A stretch of DNA of 64,000 bases from Hymenobacter sp. BRD128. GTDB lineage: Bacteria > Bacteroidota > Bacteroidia > Cytophagales > Hymenobacteraceae. The position numbers and the translations under genes are program-made. How positions within the stretch are numbered: the first letter of the stretch is position 1; each line of letters begins with the position of its first letter. Under the pieces are notes generated by a model. It ran no database searches, was not told the origin of the DNA, and saw nothing but the letters and a program-made list of their open reading frames with translations. Location: assembly GCF_013256625.1 (NCBI RefSeq), contig NZ_CP053908.1, positions 1,612,001 to 1,676,000 on the forward strand, written 5' to 3'. Below, one piece after another: positions 8,896 to 17,460 of the stretch.

Positions 8896-9026
8896 TACAG
8901 ATGGTGGTGATGCTGCTGCGGCGCGGCGGCCAACGGCTGCGTAGCCTGCCAGGCCGCCGCCAGCCCCGAAAAGGGGGCCGCAAGCGCGGGGCTGAAGGCA
9001 GACGTGAGGCAGTAGGCGGGGGTCAT
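8895..9026 (-). CDS. hisL: his operon leader peptide (His4 near C-terminus)
   Basis: A 43-codon ORF from the ATG at 9026 to the TAG at 8895. It begins MTPAYCLTSAF and ends APQQHHHHL, with codons CAT CAC CAC CAT consecutively at residues 39-42. The ATG lies only a few bases after the predicted transcription start of a good Bacteroidota promoter, and hairpins start at the stop codon. In proteobacterial his operons, a His-rich leader peptide senses charged tRNA-His through ribosome stalling; the arrangement here is analogous. The peptide is not related to enterobacterial HisL. The symbol reflects position and composition, not homology. Too short for standard gene callers. Confidence 0.72.
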   Translation of the reverse strand: MTPAYCLTSAFSPALAAPFSGLAAAWQATQPLAAAPQQHHHHL

Positions 9027-9033
9027 CGTGGGG

Positions 9034-9063
9034 CAAAGGTAGGCAGCGGGACCGAAATCCAAA
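9034..9063 (-). promoter_or_regulatory. Bacteroidota sigma-ABfr-type promoter for the his operon
   Basis: On the minus strand a -33 TTTG (9060-9063) is followed, after 18 nt, by a perfect TAnnTTTG -7 box, TACCTTTG (9034-9041). The start site would fall about 7 nt downstream, almost at the leader ATG (9026). Confidence 0.7.
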
Positions 9064-9143
9064 GGCCCTTACGCAAAAACACCCCCTGAGGCTAGCCAGG
9101 TTACCGACCAGGACCAGCCCGCTCCCCACCTCTGCCCACGGGC

Positions 9144-9257
9144 CTAGCTGCACAGCGCACCGGCTACCAGGCAGGCCAGCCCGACCACGGCGGCCGCTAC
9201 CCGCACCACATGAAACGCCGCCCAGCGGTCGCGCAATAGCTGCCTTGAGTGCCATTC
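9144..9257 (-). pseudogene. Possible 3' remnant of a small membrane protein gene (DUF1772-like tail)
   Basis: A minus-strand frame without a start codon is closed upstream by a stop. It reads WHSRQLLRDRW then AFHVVRVAAAVVGLACLVAG and ends at a TAG (9144-9146). A charged W-x-x-x-H-x-V-R segment followed by one hydrophobic helix resembles the C-terminus of DUF1772/anthrone-oxygenase-like membrane proteins. It may equally be chance. It occupies the 309-bp gap between the his promoter and the alpha/beta hydrolase; nothing else is seen there. Confidence 0.25.
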
Positions 9258-9335
9258 CTAATAGGGGTTTTCCTGCCAACCCCAGACGCGGCCAAGCCCG
9301 CTTTACTTTACCACATCGAACACAGCAGTTATAAC

Positions 9336-10012
9336 CTAGCCGTCGGCCGGCTGAAGAAAGTCGCGAATGGCGTCGGCCGCCAGCTGCGGGTAGAAGTAGT
9401 GGGCAAAATGGTCGCCGGGCAATGCTACGAAGGGCTCGTCGGGCAGGCGAATAACGTTGTCGCGCCGGGCGTGCAGGCGCAACTCGGGCTGACTGGTGAG
9501 CGGCGGCACCGGCGCAAACAGCACCTGCAGCTGCTGGTGCACGTAGCGGCGGCGCAGGCCAGCCATGCCCTCGACGAGCTGCGCGTGCAGGGCCCGCGAC
9601 TCGTCGCGCCGGTACTGGCGCTTGAAGCGGTTGAGCATAAACCGGCTCTGCATGAGGCCCGACAAGGCCGTGAAACCCAGCAGACGTGGGCTGCGGATGG
9701 CCGCCACAATCTTGGCCTGGTCGGTAAACGAGCTGAGCAAGATGGCCGTAGCCCCGGTCAGCTCCTTGATATGGGCCGCAATCCAGCCGCCCATCGAGTG
9801 GCCGATGAGCACGTCGGTGGGCCCGATGTGGTAGCGCGTGGCCAGGTGCCGGGCCAGGCGCACCACATTGACCCCGCCCTGGGGTGCCAGGCGGCAAACT
9901 CTTCGGCCAGGTCCAGCGAAAGTACTTCCTCAAACGGAGGCAACAGCGGCAGCAGGGGGTCAAAAATGGTGCGGTCTTCGGTGTAGCCGTGGAGCAGCAG
10001 CAGGCGTTTCAT
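9336..10012 (-). CDS. Alpha/beta hydrolase, broken by a one-base frameshift
   Basis: The N-terminal frame from the ATG at 10012 reads MKRLLLLHGYTEDRTIFDPL (oxyanion HG motif). After AWHP the homology continues in another frame: VNVVRLARHLATRYHIGPTD, then the nucleophile elbow IGHSMGGW, and a C-terminal GDHFAHYF with the catalytic His. The switch lies in C/G runs at 9872-9884. The whole gene is 677 nt; one added base would give an intact product of 225 aa. Substrate unknown. All catalytic residues remain, so a sequencing error is more likely than decay. A 48-codon ORF with its own promoter lies 15 bp upstream. Confidence 0.72.
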
Positions 10013-10027
10013 GCGGAAAAAAGGAGG

Positions 10028-10174
10028 CTAACGGGCCGAGGCCCAGCGCGCCCACAACGCGCAGGTGCAGCAGAAGCTAGCCACCACCGTGTGGGCCAGT
10101 GGCTGTAAAAGCTGATACCAAACCTCAGGCTGGGGTTTCGTCTTATTAGGAAACCCGTTTTGGTCGTGGGGCAT
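10028..10174 (-). CDS. Small ORF upstream of the alpha/beta hydrolase
   Basis: 48 codons from the ATG at 10174: MPHDQNGFPNKTKPQP, then a segment with one possible membrane helix (PLAHTVVASFCCTCALW) ending in basic residues. It begins about 20 nt downstream of a good TAnnTTTG box and ends 15 nt before the hydrolase ATG, so it could be a small membrane protein or a leader ORF. No family recognised. Support is positional only. Confidence 0.35.
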   Translation of the reverse strand: MPHDQNGFPNKTKPQPEVWYQLLQPLAHTVVASFCCTCALWARWASAR

Positions 10175-10192
10175 TACCCAACGCGCTTACTG

Positions 10193-10225
10193 CAAAGGTA
10201 GGACTAGCCACTAGGCCACCCCCAA
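10193..10225 (-). promoter_or_regulatory. Promoter for small ORF / hydrolase
   Basis: Minus-strand TACCTTTG -7 box (10193-10200), with TTG (10223-10225) 22 nt upstream, within the spacing reported for Flavobacterium promoters. Confidence 0.55.
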
Positions 10226-10263
10226 CTTTTTAGCCCTATCTAGCTAAACAGCTTAGGAATAAA

Positions 10264-12762
10264 TCAGAACCGCGCTATTGCCCGCAGATTGACTACACGC
10301 TGCGAGAGGTAGCTGGGCACGGCGTAGGTGCGGCCGTTTACGTCCTGCAGGTAGCTGTAGCCGGCCACGTTGTTGGCGCCCAAGATATTGAGGATTTCCA
10401 GGCCTAGCCACAGGCTTTCGAGCGAGTACAGGTGCGGCTGGGGAGCTACGCGCAAGCTCACCACTTTGGAGAAGCCGATATCGACGCGCTGGTAGGCCGT
10501 GGTGAGGGCGCCGTCGCCGCGGTACTGCGGCAGGCCCGGCGGGCTGAAGGGCAGGCCGGTGCCAAACACCAGGTTCACGTAGCCGCGCACCGAAGGGTTG
10601 TCGGGCAGGTGGTCCTGGAAGAAGATGCTGGCCGTAAGGCGCTGGTCCTGCGGCCGGCGGATGTAGCCGAGCGTCTGGTAGCCGGTGCGCTTGCCAGTGG
10701 CGTCGTAGGTAGCGGTGGTGTCGCCCTTTTCCTGGGTGGTGAGCAGGCCCAGGCTCAGCCACGACTCCACGCCCTTCACAAACTCGCCGCTCAGGCGGGT
10801 TTCGAGGCCGGCGGCGTAGGCCGTAGCCTGGTTGGTGGCGTAGTAGCGCAGGCGCACGTTGTCGACCTCGTAGGGAATAACGTCGGTGAGGTACTTATAA
10901 AAGGCTTCGGTGTTGAGCCGGAAGGGCCGGTTCATCAGGTGCAGCTCGACCTGGCGGCCCACCACGAAATGCAGCGATTTCTGGGCGCGCAGCTCGGGGT
11001 TGAGCTGGCCCTGGAAATTGCGCAGCTCGCGGTAGAACGGCGGCTGGGCGTAGAGGCCGGTGGCCAGCTTCCAGCTGCGCTCGGGGTGGCGGCGGTCGCG
11101 GGACGAGAATTGCAGGCGCGGGCTGATGACGAGCTGCTGATTTTCCGTCCAGTAGTGCGCCCGCACGCCGTAGGTCAGGGTTTTGAGCGAGTCGATTTGC
11201 CAGGTATGCTGCACGTAGCCCTGGGTGCGGGTGCTGAGCAAACTCAGGTCGGCCGCCAGGCGGGTGCGCCGGGCGTCGGGCACGTAGCCGGCCGAGTCGG
11301 CAAAGCTGTACTCATCGATTTGGTCGTGAATGCTTTCGCGGCCAATTTTCACCCCAAACCGCACCGTGTGCGGGCCGAGCGGGTCGCCGCCGGGGTTCCA
11401 GCGGCCGCGCAGCTCGGCCGTAAATACCCGCGCCGTGAGGTCGTTGCGGGCGTGGTTGAACGAGGAGCCGATGTTGCGCTGGCGCACCGTCTGGTTGAAA
11501 TCGGGGCTGCTGGGGTCGCGGTTGACGTCGGCGAAGGTGTAGGCCGCCTCCACGTCGCGAAACTCAAACTCGCGGGTGCTCAGGGCCGAGGCCAGCAAAT
11601 CGAGCTGCAAGCCGGGGTGGAAATTGTGGCGCAAGTCGAAGCCCGTCTGATAGGTATCGTACTGCATGCGCTCGCGCCCGTCGTAGTAAATGTTGACCCG
11701 GGAAAACTGATTGACGGCCGTCGAGAATGTCACCTGCCCGCTCACCGGCACGAAGCGGTAGTCGTTGTGGGCTACCACACCCAGGATACCCAGGCTGGTT
11801 TTCTGCATATTATCCTGCTTGCCCAGCCCGATATTTACGTAGGCCTGGCCGTCGTAGAACGTCGGGTTGTACTGGCCCTGATTCTGCTTGAGGGCGTTGA
11901 AGACGTACTGCGCATTTTTGTAGCGCACGCCGGCCAGGTAGCTCACCCGGCCGCCGGCCGAGCGCGCCTCGGTGTGCACGGCGGCGCCCACGAGGCTAGC
12001 CGTGGCCGAGGCCGCGAATTTTTCGGGCTCCTTGTACTGAATATCGAGCACCGACGAGAGCTTGTCGCCGTACTTGGGCTGCCAGCCGCCGGTACTGAAA
12101 TCGACTTTCTGCACGAGGTCGGGGTTGATGAAGCTCAGGCCTTCCTGCTGCGCCTGCGTCACCAGAAACGGCCGGTACACCTCAAAGCCATTGACGTAGA
12201 GCAGGTTCTCGTCGTAGTTGCCGCCGCGCACGTTGTAGGTGCTCGTGAGCTCGTTGTTGCTCACCACGCCGGGCAGGGTCTTGAGAATGGCGTTGAAATC
12301 GCCGAAGGGTGAGGGCAGCACCTTAGCCGTCTGGGGGTCGAGTTGCACCAGGCTGGCCTGCTCGCGGGTGTCGGCCCCGGCGGCGCGGGCGCGCACCGTC
12401 ACGCTGCCCAGGGCCCGCGCATCGACTTGCAGGGCTAGCCGCAGCGGCTGGCCGGCCGCCTCGGGCAGGCGCAGCGGCTGGCGCAGGGTTTGGTACCCTA
12501 GCCGGCGCACCACCAGCACGGCCAAGCCGCTCACCGGCCGCAGCAGGCGCAGGGTAAAGCGGCCCTGCGCATCGGTGGTGGCGCCGCCGGGCTGGCCTTC
12601 GAGGCCCACTACTACCAGCTCCAGGTGCTGGCCCTGGGCATCGCGCACGGTGCCGGTGAGCACGGTAGTCTGGGCGGCAGCCGGCGCGGAAACTTGCTGG
12701 GCCAGCACCGGGCCGGCCGCTGGCAGGCTGCTTAAGAGGATAAAAAGAGGTAGAGGCTTCAA
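10264..12762 (-). CDS. TonB-dependent outer-membrane receptor with carboxypeptidase-like regulatory domain
   Basis: 832 aa. It has a signal peptide (cleavage near LAQQ), then a carboxypeptidase-regulatory beta-sandwich at about 35-120 (GTVRDAQGQ..., TTDAQGRF). A plug domain follows at about 130-250 (LKTLPGVVSNNELTSTYNVRGGNYDENLLYVNG-like motif; STGGWQPKYGDKLSSVLDI), then a large beta-barrel ending in aromatic R-F. These receptors import nutrients across the outer membrane using TonB/ExbB/ExbD energy; a TonB cluster lies at 23,342-25,573. No SusD partner is adjacent, so a starch-utilisation-type pair is unlikely. Substrate unknown. Confidence 0.9.
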   Translation of the reverse strand: MKPLPLFILLSSLPAAGPVLAQQVSAPAAAQTTVLTGTVRDAQGQHLELVVVGLEGQPGGATTDAQGRFTLRLLRPVSGLAVLVVRRLGYQTLRQPLRLPEAAGQPLRLALQVDARALGSVTVRARAAGADTREQASLVQLDPQTAKVLPSPFGDFNAILKTLPGVVSNNELTSTYNVRGGNYDENLLYVNGFEVYRPFLVTQAQQEGLSFINPDLVQKVDFSTGGWQPKYGDKLSSVLDIQYKEPEKFAASATASLVGAAVHTEARSAGGRVSYLAGVRYKNAQYVFNALKQNQGQYNPTFYDGQAYVNIGLGKQDNMQKTSLGILGVVAHNDYRFVPVSGQVTFSTAVNQFSRVNIYYDGRERMQYDTYQTGFDLRHNFHPGLQLDLLASALSTREFEFRDVEAAYTFADVNRDPSSPDFNQTVRQRNIGSSFNHARNDLTARVFTAELRGRWNPGGDPLGPHTVRFGVKIGRESIHDQIDEYSFADSAGYVPDARRTRLAADLSLLSTRTQGYVQHTWQIDSLKTLTYGVRAHYWTENQQLVISPRLQFSSRDRRHPERSWKLATGLYAQPPFYRELRNFQGQLNPELRAQKSLHFVVGRQVELHLMNRPFRLNTEAFYKYLTDVIPYEVDNVRLRYYATNQATAYAAGLETRLSGEFVKGVESWLSLGLLTTQEKGDTTATYDATGKRTGYQTLGYIRRPQDQRLTASIFFQDHLPDNPSVRGYVNLVFGTGLPFSPPGLPQYRGDGALTTAYQRVDIGFSKVVSLRVAPQPHLYSLESLWLGLEILNILGANNVAGYSYLQDVNGRTYAVPSYLSQRVVNLRAIARF

Positions 12763-12876
12763 CGCAGAGGCAGCAGAAAAAACGGTTCCGTAAAGCTACG
12801 CCGGGGCTAGCCGGCCCGGCGGCGGGCCAGTCGGCTTTTTCAACTCCGGTCGCGCAGCTTTCCGTATGCGGCCAGC

Positions 12877-13599
12877 TTAGTTATTTGCGGCCTGCTCTTG
12901 AGCAGCTTCGCGCAAGGTTTGGCGCAAGCCGGCCAGGGTGGCCACCGGCCCGCCGCCCGACTTAAACACGAAGCTGCCGGCCACCAGCACGTCGGCCCCG
13001 GCCTGCACCAGGGCGGCGGCATTGGCCTGGCTCACGCCGCCATCGACTTCGATGAGGGCCGCCGAGCCGGCGTCGAGCAGTAATTCCTTTACTTCGGCCA
13101 CCTTCTGCAAGGTGTGCGGGATGAACTGCTGGCCGCCGAAGCCGGGGTTGACCGACATCACCAGCACGAGGTCGAGGTCGGCGGCAATGTCTACTAATAG
13201 GCTGGCCGGGGTGGCGGGGTTCAGGGCCACGCCGGCGGTGCAGCCCAGGCTTTTAATCTGCTCCACCACGCGGTGCAGGTGCGGGCAGGCCTCGTAGTGC
13301 ACCGTCAGGTGGGTAGCGCCCGCGTCGCGGAAGGCGGACAGGTAGTCCTGGGGCCGCGCTATCATCAGGTGCACGTCGATGGGCTGGCGGGCGTGGGGCC
13401 GCAGGGCTTCGAGAATGGGCAGGCCAAAGGAAATATTAGGCACAAAGCGGCCGTCCATCACGTCGAAGTGCAGCCAGTCGGCCTCGGCGGTGGCCAGCAG
13501 CTCGGCGGTGGCCTGGATGTTGGCCAGGTCGCTGGCTAGCAGCGAGGGGGCTAGCAGCGGCTCACGGCGGGCGGCGGGGCGGGAAGTAGTAGCGCTCAT
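12877..13599 (-). CDS. rpe: Ribulose-phosphate 3-epimerase
   Basis: Interconverts ribulose-5-P and xylulose-5-P in the pentose phosphate pathway. 240 aa from the ATG at 13599 (MSATTSRPAARREP). Signs are LLAPSLLASDLANI with the family Ser, WLHFDVMDGRFVPNISFG (metal-binding His and catalytic Asp), VDVHLMI, MSVNPGFGGQQFI and EVDGGV with the second catalytic Asp. A -7 box TATTTTTG lies directly upstream (13606-13613) and excludes the longer start at 13635. Very secure. Confidence 0.95.
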   Translation of the reverse strand: MSATTSRPAARREPLLAPSLLASDLANIQATAELLATAEADWLHFDVMDGRFVPNISFGLPILEALRPHARQPIDVHLMIARPQDYLSAFRDAGATHLTVHYEACPHLHRVVEQIKSLGCTAGVALNPATPASLLVDIAADLDLVLVMSVNPGFGGQQFIPHTLQKVAEVKELLLDAGSAALIEVDGGVSQANAAALVQAGADVLVAGSFVFKSGGGPVATLAGLRQTLREAAQEQAANN

Positions 13600-13605
13600 A
13601 GGCCC

Positions 13606-13613
13606 CAAAAATA
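13606..13613 (-). promoter_or_regulatory. rpe -7 promoter box
   Basis: TATTTTTG on the minus strand matches TAnnTTTG; it is about 7 nt upstream of the chosen rpe start codon and decides against a longer ORF. Confidence 0.5.
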
Positions 13614-13668
13614 CGCCGCCGGCCCGCAGGAGCACACCAGCCCGACCCTAGCCATACCTGGCACGCTT

Positions 13669-13738
13669 GGAATTAACAAGGGAGAATTAAAAATGAACAT
13701 CTCTCATTTTTAATTCTCCCTTGTTAGTTTTAATTCCT
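13669..13738. repeat. AT-rich perfect palindrome (22-bp arms)
   Basis: 13675-13696 and 13704-13725 are perfect reverse complements (AACAAGGGAGAATTAAAAATGA), with a 7-nt loop and partial outer pairing GGAATT/AATTCC. It lies just beyond the 3' end of the zinc-ribbon gene, where it could terminate transcription. Its base composition contrasts with the GC-rich surroundings. Confidence 0.7.
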
Positions 13739-13743
13739 ACACG

Positions 13744-14067
13744 CTACTCGGCTTTCTTCTCAAAGGGGCGCCAGTCGAGCTCGCCGCTATCCTTGCGGCG
13801 CAGGAAATAGGACTGGTCGTCGTCCTTGTTTTTGCCGAAGGTGAGGTCGCCCCGGCACGAGAGGCATTTGACGGAGGTATATTTAAATTTACCCTGGGCC
13901 ACGCGCGAGGTGAGGTCGAGGTTGTCGGAGCCGCAGAGGCCGCAGGCCGCCACGTCGGGAAAGCTCAGGCGGTCGTACTCGGCCACGGCTTCGTGCAGGT
14001 TGCCGCCCTGCACGGTGAAGTGAAACTGGCGGCGCCCGATGCGCTTGGTGGTCATTAGCTGTAACAT
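13744..14067 (-). CDS. Zinc-ribbon protein of unknown function
   Basis: 107 aa from the ATG at 14067; a second in-frame ATG at 14055 (MTTKRIGRRQFHF) is equally plausible. Two knuckles, CGLCGSDN and CLSCRGD, about 25 residues apart, form a probable Cys4 zinc ribbon. They are followed by an acidic/basic tail with FLRRKDSGELDWRPFEKK. The N-terminal beta-rich, basic half suggests nucleic-acid binding; similar short proteins occur in Bacteroidota, but I do not recognise a named family. Flanked by the palindrome at 13669 and the subtilase gene. Confidence 0.7.
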   Translation of the reverse strand: MLQLMTTKRIGRRQFHFTVQGGNLHEAVAEYDRLSFPDVAACGLCGSDNLDLTSRVAQGKFKYTSVKCLSCRGDLTFGKNKDDDQSYFLRRKDSGELDWRPFEKKAE

Positions 14068-14160
14068 GAAAACGGGTGGTCTGATTGACGCTTGAAAGAT
14101 ACGGCTTTTTCTGAATACAGCCAATATTATTAGGCGCATTAAGCCAATTTAATTAGCAAG

Positions 14161-15857
14161 CTACTGTCGGATGAACCGGGCCGTTTGCGCGGGCCCGCCG
14201 GCCAGCGGCTGCACCGCGCACAGGTAGGTGCCGGGGGCCAGCGCGCGGCCCGGCAGGCGCAGGGGCACCGTGGCGGCGGGGCTGGCCGGCAGCAATTGCT
14301 CACCGATGAGCGCGCCTTTGCTGTCGCGCACGCGCACGCGCAGCGCCTGCCCGCGCAGGCTGGCCGGCAGGGCCAGCATCAGCTCATCGAGGTGGCTGGG
14401 ATTGGGAAACACGGCTAGCGGCTCGCCGGCGGGGGCGGCAGTTTTAGCGGCTAGCGGGGCGCCGGGGTGCAGCAGGTTGTAGGCCGCCTTAAAATCGACG
14501 ATGCCATAGCCGAGGGTATTGTCGGGATTTTGGGCCTGCGAAGCACCCGCTTCGAGCGCGGCGATAACCTGCTGGGCCGTCAGTGTAGGATTAGCCTGCC
14601 AGAAGCCGGCTACCAGCCCGGCCAATTCGGGGCAGGCGTAGGAGGTACCGTTGCCGCGCACCGCCACCCCGCTCGGCGCCAGCACGGCCGAGGCTACGCC
14701 CATGCTGGCGAGCGTGGGCTTAAGGCGCCCGTCGGCCGTAGGGCCGTAGGAGCTGAAGCCGGCGTGGTTGCGCAGCGAATCGACGGCGCCCACGGTGATA
14801 ATGCTATCGGCATCGGCGGGCACGCCGATGTAGTGCCAGCTGTTGTTGCCATCATTGCCGGCCGAGTTTACGACTACCATGCCGGCGCGGGCGGCCCCGA
14901 GCGCGGCGAGGCTGGCGATGGCCGTGCGGCCGTTGAGCTGGGCGTAGGTGTGCGAGAGGGCCGCGTCGTCGAAGGTGTTATAGCCTAGCGACGAGCTGAT
15001 AACATCCACCCCGGCCGAGTCGGCGTACTCGGCGGCGGCCAGCCAGTTGGCTTCTTCCATCGGCGACTCGCTGTCCACATCCTCCGTGATGCAGAGGTGA
15101 AACGTGGCGCGCGGCGCGGTGCCCACGTAGTAGCCCGGCAGCTCGCCGCCGATGAGGCTGAGGCAGGCCGTGCCGTGGCCGTTGCGTAAATACACGCTGC
15201 GGCCGCCGTCCACGAAGTTGCGGGTGCTGGCCACGCGGCTCTGAGTCTGAATATTTTGCAGGGCCGTAATCTGGTTGGCGCCCGGAAAGCCGGCGTCGAA
15301 GATGGCAATCTGCATGCCCTCGCCGCGGTAGCCGGCGTCGTGCATGGCCACGGCCCCGATGAGCTGGTTTTGGGCGTAGGCTTTGCCGTAGGTGGCGCGG
15401 GGGCTGGCGGGGGCGGGCGGCGCGGGGTGGGCGTCACGGCCGGGGCGGGCGCCGGGGCCTGGGGCGGCACCAGGCTCAGCAGCTGGGCGCTGCGCACGCC
15501 GGGCAGCTGCTGCACCCGCGCCAGGGTGGCCGAGTCGCAGGCCAGCGCCGCGCCGTTGAGCCAGCGCGAAGTAAGCAGCACCTGCGGGCGGCCGCTCACG
15601 GCGCGCACCTGGGCCAGGTAGGCGGGGCTAACCGGCAAGTCGCGCGCCCGCACGGCAATGCCCTGGCGACTGCGCCGGGCCAGCGCCCGCGCCGAAAGGA
15701 AGGCTTGCGGCTGGCCTACGGTGTAGGGCGTGCCGGCTTTGTCCTTGAAATACACGAAGTAGCGGCGCACCAGCGAAGCTGTTTGAGCGTGGCTGGCCGG
15801 GGCGGCCCCCAGCAGGGTGGTCAGCAGCAGGGCTACTGAGCCGAATACATTTTTCAT
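14161..15857 (-). CDS. Secreted subtilisin-like (S8) protease with T9SS sorting domain, one-base frameshift
   Basis: Frame 1 from the ATG at 15857 gives a signal peptide (MKNVFGSVALLLTTLLG...SHAQ) and an I9-like pro-region up to a Pro/Ala-rich linker. After C/G runs at 15399-15427 the sequence continues in another frame with the catalytic core. The core has IAIFDAGFPG (Asp), NGHGTAC (His), the NSAGNDG oxyanion region and NGTSYACPELAG (Ser), then a C-terminal PNP...GTYLCAV sorting domain for type IX secretion. Total length 1,697 nt is one base short of a whole number of codons. Expected product about 565 aa, extracellular. The error lies in a low-complexity Pro-coding tract. Confidence 0.85.
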
Positions 15858-15957
15858 ATGAAGGATTTTTCTTCCAACTGGGAGAATTTACGCGCTACGT
15901 ATTCGTTGCCCGGACGAAGTAAGTACGTTGCATAGTGCAGAAGGCGGCCGCGCTAGG

Positions 15958-17244
15958 CTACCGGGCCGGGTGCGCGGCCGGGTAGGGTTGCGACGCGGAT
16001 GTCTCGTGCAAGTAAACCAGGGCATCGAATGCTTTGGACAGGGGTGCATACCACATAAACTGGCCATTCAGGCCGTTGGGCGCCGTTTCACCAATCTGCC
16101 GAAACTTGCGGCGCGTGGTCAGCCACTTGTCGGCCACGGCGGCGCTACGCAGCTGCAGGAAATAGGTGGGCGGGGTAGCCTGGTCGAGCCACGTCTCAAA
16201 GGAGTTGGGAACGGGAGGCGCTAGCCCGAGGGCCCGGAAAGACCCGTCCGGGTCGAAGACGCTGGCCGTGCCGTGGCCCGTGGCGAAGCCCACGGCCACG
16301 TAGGCCGGCCCCAGTTGCTTGGCCAGAAGCTGGCCCAGTCGTGGCTGGTCATCATCGCGCCGAATATGTTGATTGTGCGCCCACACCACGACTTTGGCCG
16401 TCGGCTCTTGCTGAAGCAGCCAAGCTACGTTGGTGGCCATTGCCTGGTCACGCACCGTGTTATACTTCGCAAAGTTTTGCCCCAGTAGCTCGGCCCGCTG
16501 CCGCAGTACCTGCCCATGCTGCTGCATCGCCGCCGGGGCCACCACCGCCTGCAGGTGCTGCACCAGCTCGTCGGAAAGGCGCACGAGGCGCTGCTTAGCG
16601 GCGGCCGAAGCCTGATTGGGCGCGGTATAGGCGGTGCGCAGGCTTCGTACCTGCCGCTGGAGCACGGTATCGGCCCGCTGGGTGGCGAAGTGCGCTAGGC
16701 GGAGCAGGTTGGGCTCGGGATTTTGCATGTCAATGCCCACGTAGCGAATCTTGGCGGCGTGCTGCTGGTTGTAGGCGCGCAGCCACTCCACCATGTCCCA
16801 GAATTCGGTAGTGTCCCAGATGTGGAAGCCCACGGCCTGGTGCACCGTGAGCGAGTCGCCCGCCCCCGTCTGGATGTACTCGTTCAAAATTTCGGCGTAC
16901 CCGTAATCGACTTCGAGAGCTAGCGTAGTGAAGCCCTGCTGCGTCACCAGGTATTCCAGCAGCCGGTGCTTGAGCTGGAATACTTCGTGCGAGCCGTGCG
17001 TGCATTCGCCCAGGCCCACCACCCGCGCCGGCGCCACCACGGGGGCCAGCGGAGCCAGGTCGGCAAACCCGCTGCCGGCCCGCACCGCTGTAATCGGAGC
17101 GACCTGCTGGTTGAGGCGGGCAATATCGGCCGGGGCCTGAGCTTGTAGCTGGCTGAAAGCCAGCAGCAAAAGTAAGCCCAGCCAGCTGCGGGCCGGCCAG
17201 TTGGCTGGAGTAGTGGGGCGGCCGTTCGGGAAGGGGCTGCTCAT
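15958..17244 (-). CDS. Erythromycin esterase-like protein, exported
   Basis: 428 aa from the ATG at 17244, with a hydrophobic signal segment (SWLGLLLLLAFSQLQAQ). Family motifs are GLGECTHGSHE, LALEVDYG, HIWDTTEFW, VGIDMQN and VVWAHNQHI, matching the erythromycin-esterase (EreA/TIKI-like EreA-ChaN fold) family. Members hydrolyse macrolide lactones, but many have unrelated roles, so resistance should not be assumed. A TACATTTG box at 17344-17351 would initiate inside the longer ORF and supports the 17244 start. Confidence 0.82.
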   Translation of the reverse strand: MSSPFPNGRPTTPANWPARSWLGLLLLLAFSQLQAQAPADIARLNQQVAPITAVRAGSGFADLAPLAPVVAPARVVGLGECTHGSHEVFQLKHRLLEYLVTQQGFTTLALEVDYGYAEILNEYIQTGAGDSLTVHQAVGFHIWDTTEFWDMVEWLRAYNQQHAAKIRYVGIDMQNPEPNLLRLAHFATQRADTVLQRQVRSLRTAYTAPNQASAAAKQRLVRLSDELVQHLQAVVAPAAMQQHGQVLRQRAELLGQNFAKYNTVRDQAMATNVAWLLQQEPTAKVVVWAHNQHIRRDDDQPRLGQLLAKQLGPAYVAVGFATGHGTASVFDPDGSFRALGLAPPVPNSFETWLDQATPPTYFLQLRSAAVADKWLTTRRKFRQIGETAPNGLNGQFMWYAPLSKAFDALVYLHETSASQPYPAAHPAR

Positions 17245-17343
17245 AGGGCGACGAAAAAAAACGTACCTACCCCCCTCGCCTACCTGCGCAGCTCCGGCAC
17301 GCATAGCGTGGGCACCACTACGTCGTTGGGGGGTGGCGGGCTG

Positions 17344-17351
17344 CAAATGTA
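17344..17351 (-). promoter_or_regulatory. -7 promoter box for the erythromycin-esterase-like gene
   Basis: TACATTTG on the minus strand fits TAnnTTTG; about 93 nt upstream of the chosen start codon. Confidence 0.4.
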
Positions 17352-17460
17352 CCACCAGGCAGTTGCCGTAGGGGGCTTAGAGTCAGTGTCTTCCACTTAT
17401 CGGCTGCGAACTCAGGATAAGAGCTGCTAAACTAGGTAGTTTGCCGGGTGCCGCCCGGCC

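Noticed and set aside
8860-9963. Long minus-strand ORF of 367 codons across the his promoter and hydrolase
   Set aside because: Low-complexity Ala/Arg/Gly/Pro composition, overlaps the hydrolase motifs and the his leader in other frames; a GC-rich shadow frame.
9251-10160. Possible terminal inverted repeats flanking the hydrolase region (ATTCCTAATAGG... and ...CTTATTAGGAA)
   Set aside because: Only about 10-12 bases match, with gaps; no transposase or target duplication, so no mobile element is claimed.
10432-12312. 626-codon plus-strand ORF
   Set aside because: Complement of the TonB receptor; composition (Gly/Ala/Val/His-rich) is typical of antisense frames and no domain is recognisable.
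15958-17244. Erythromycin-esterase-like gene as macrolide resistance
   Set aside because: The family is functionally broad and the protein is exported with no resistance neighbours; only the family name is supported.
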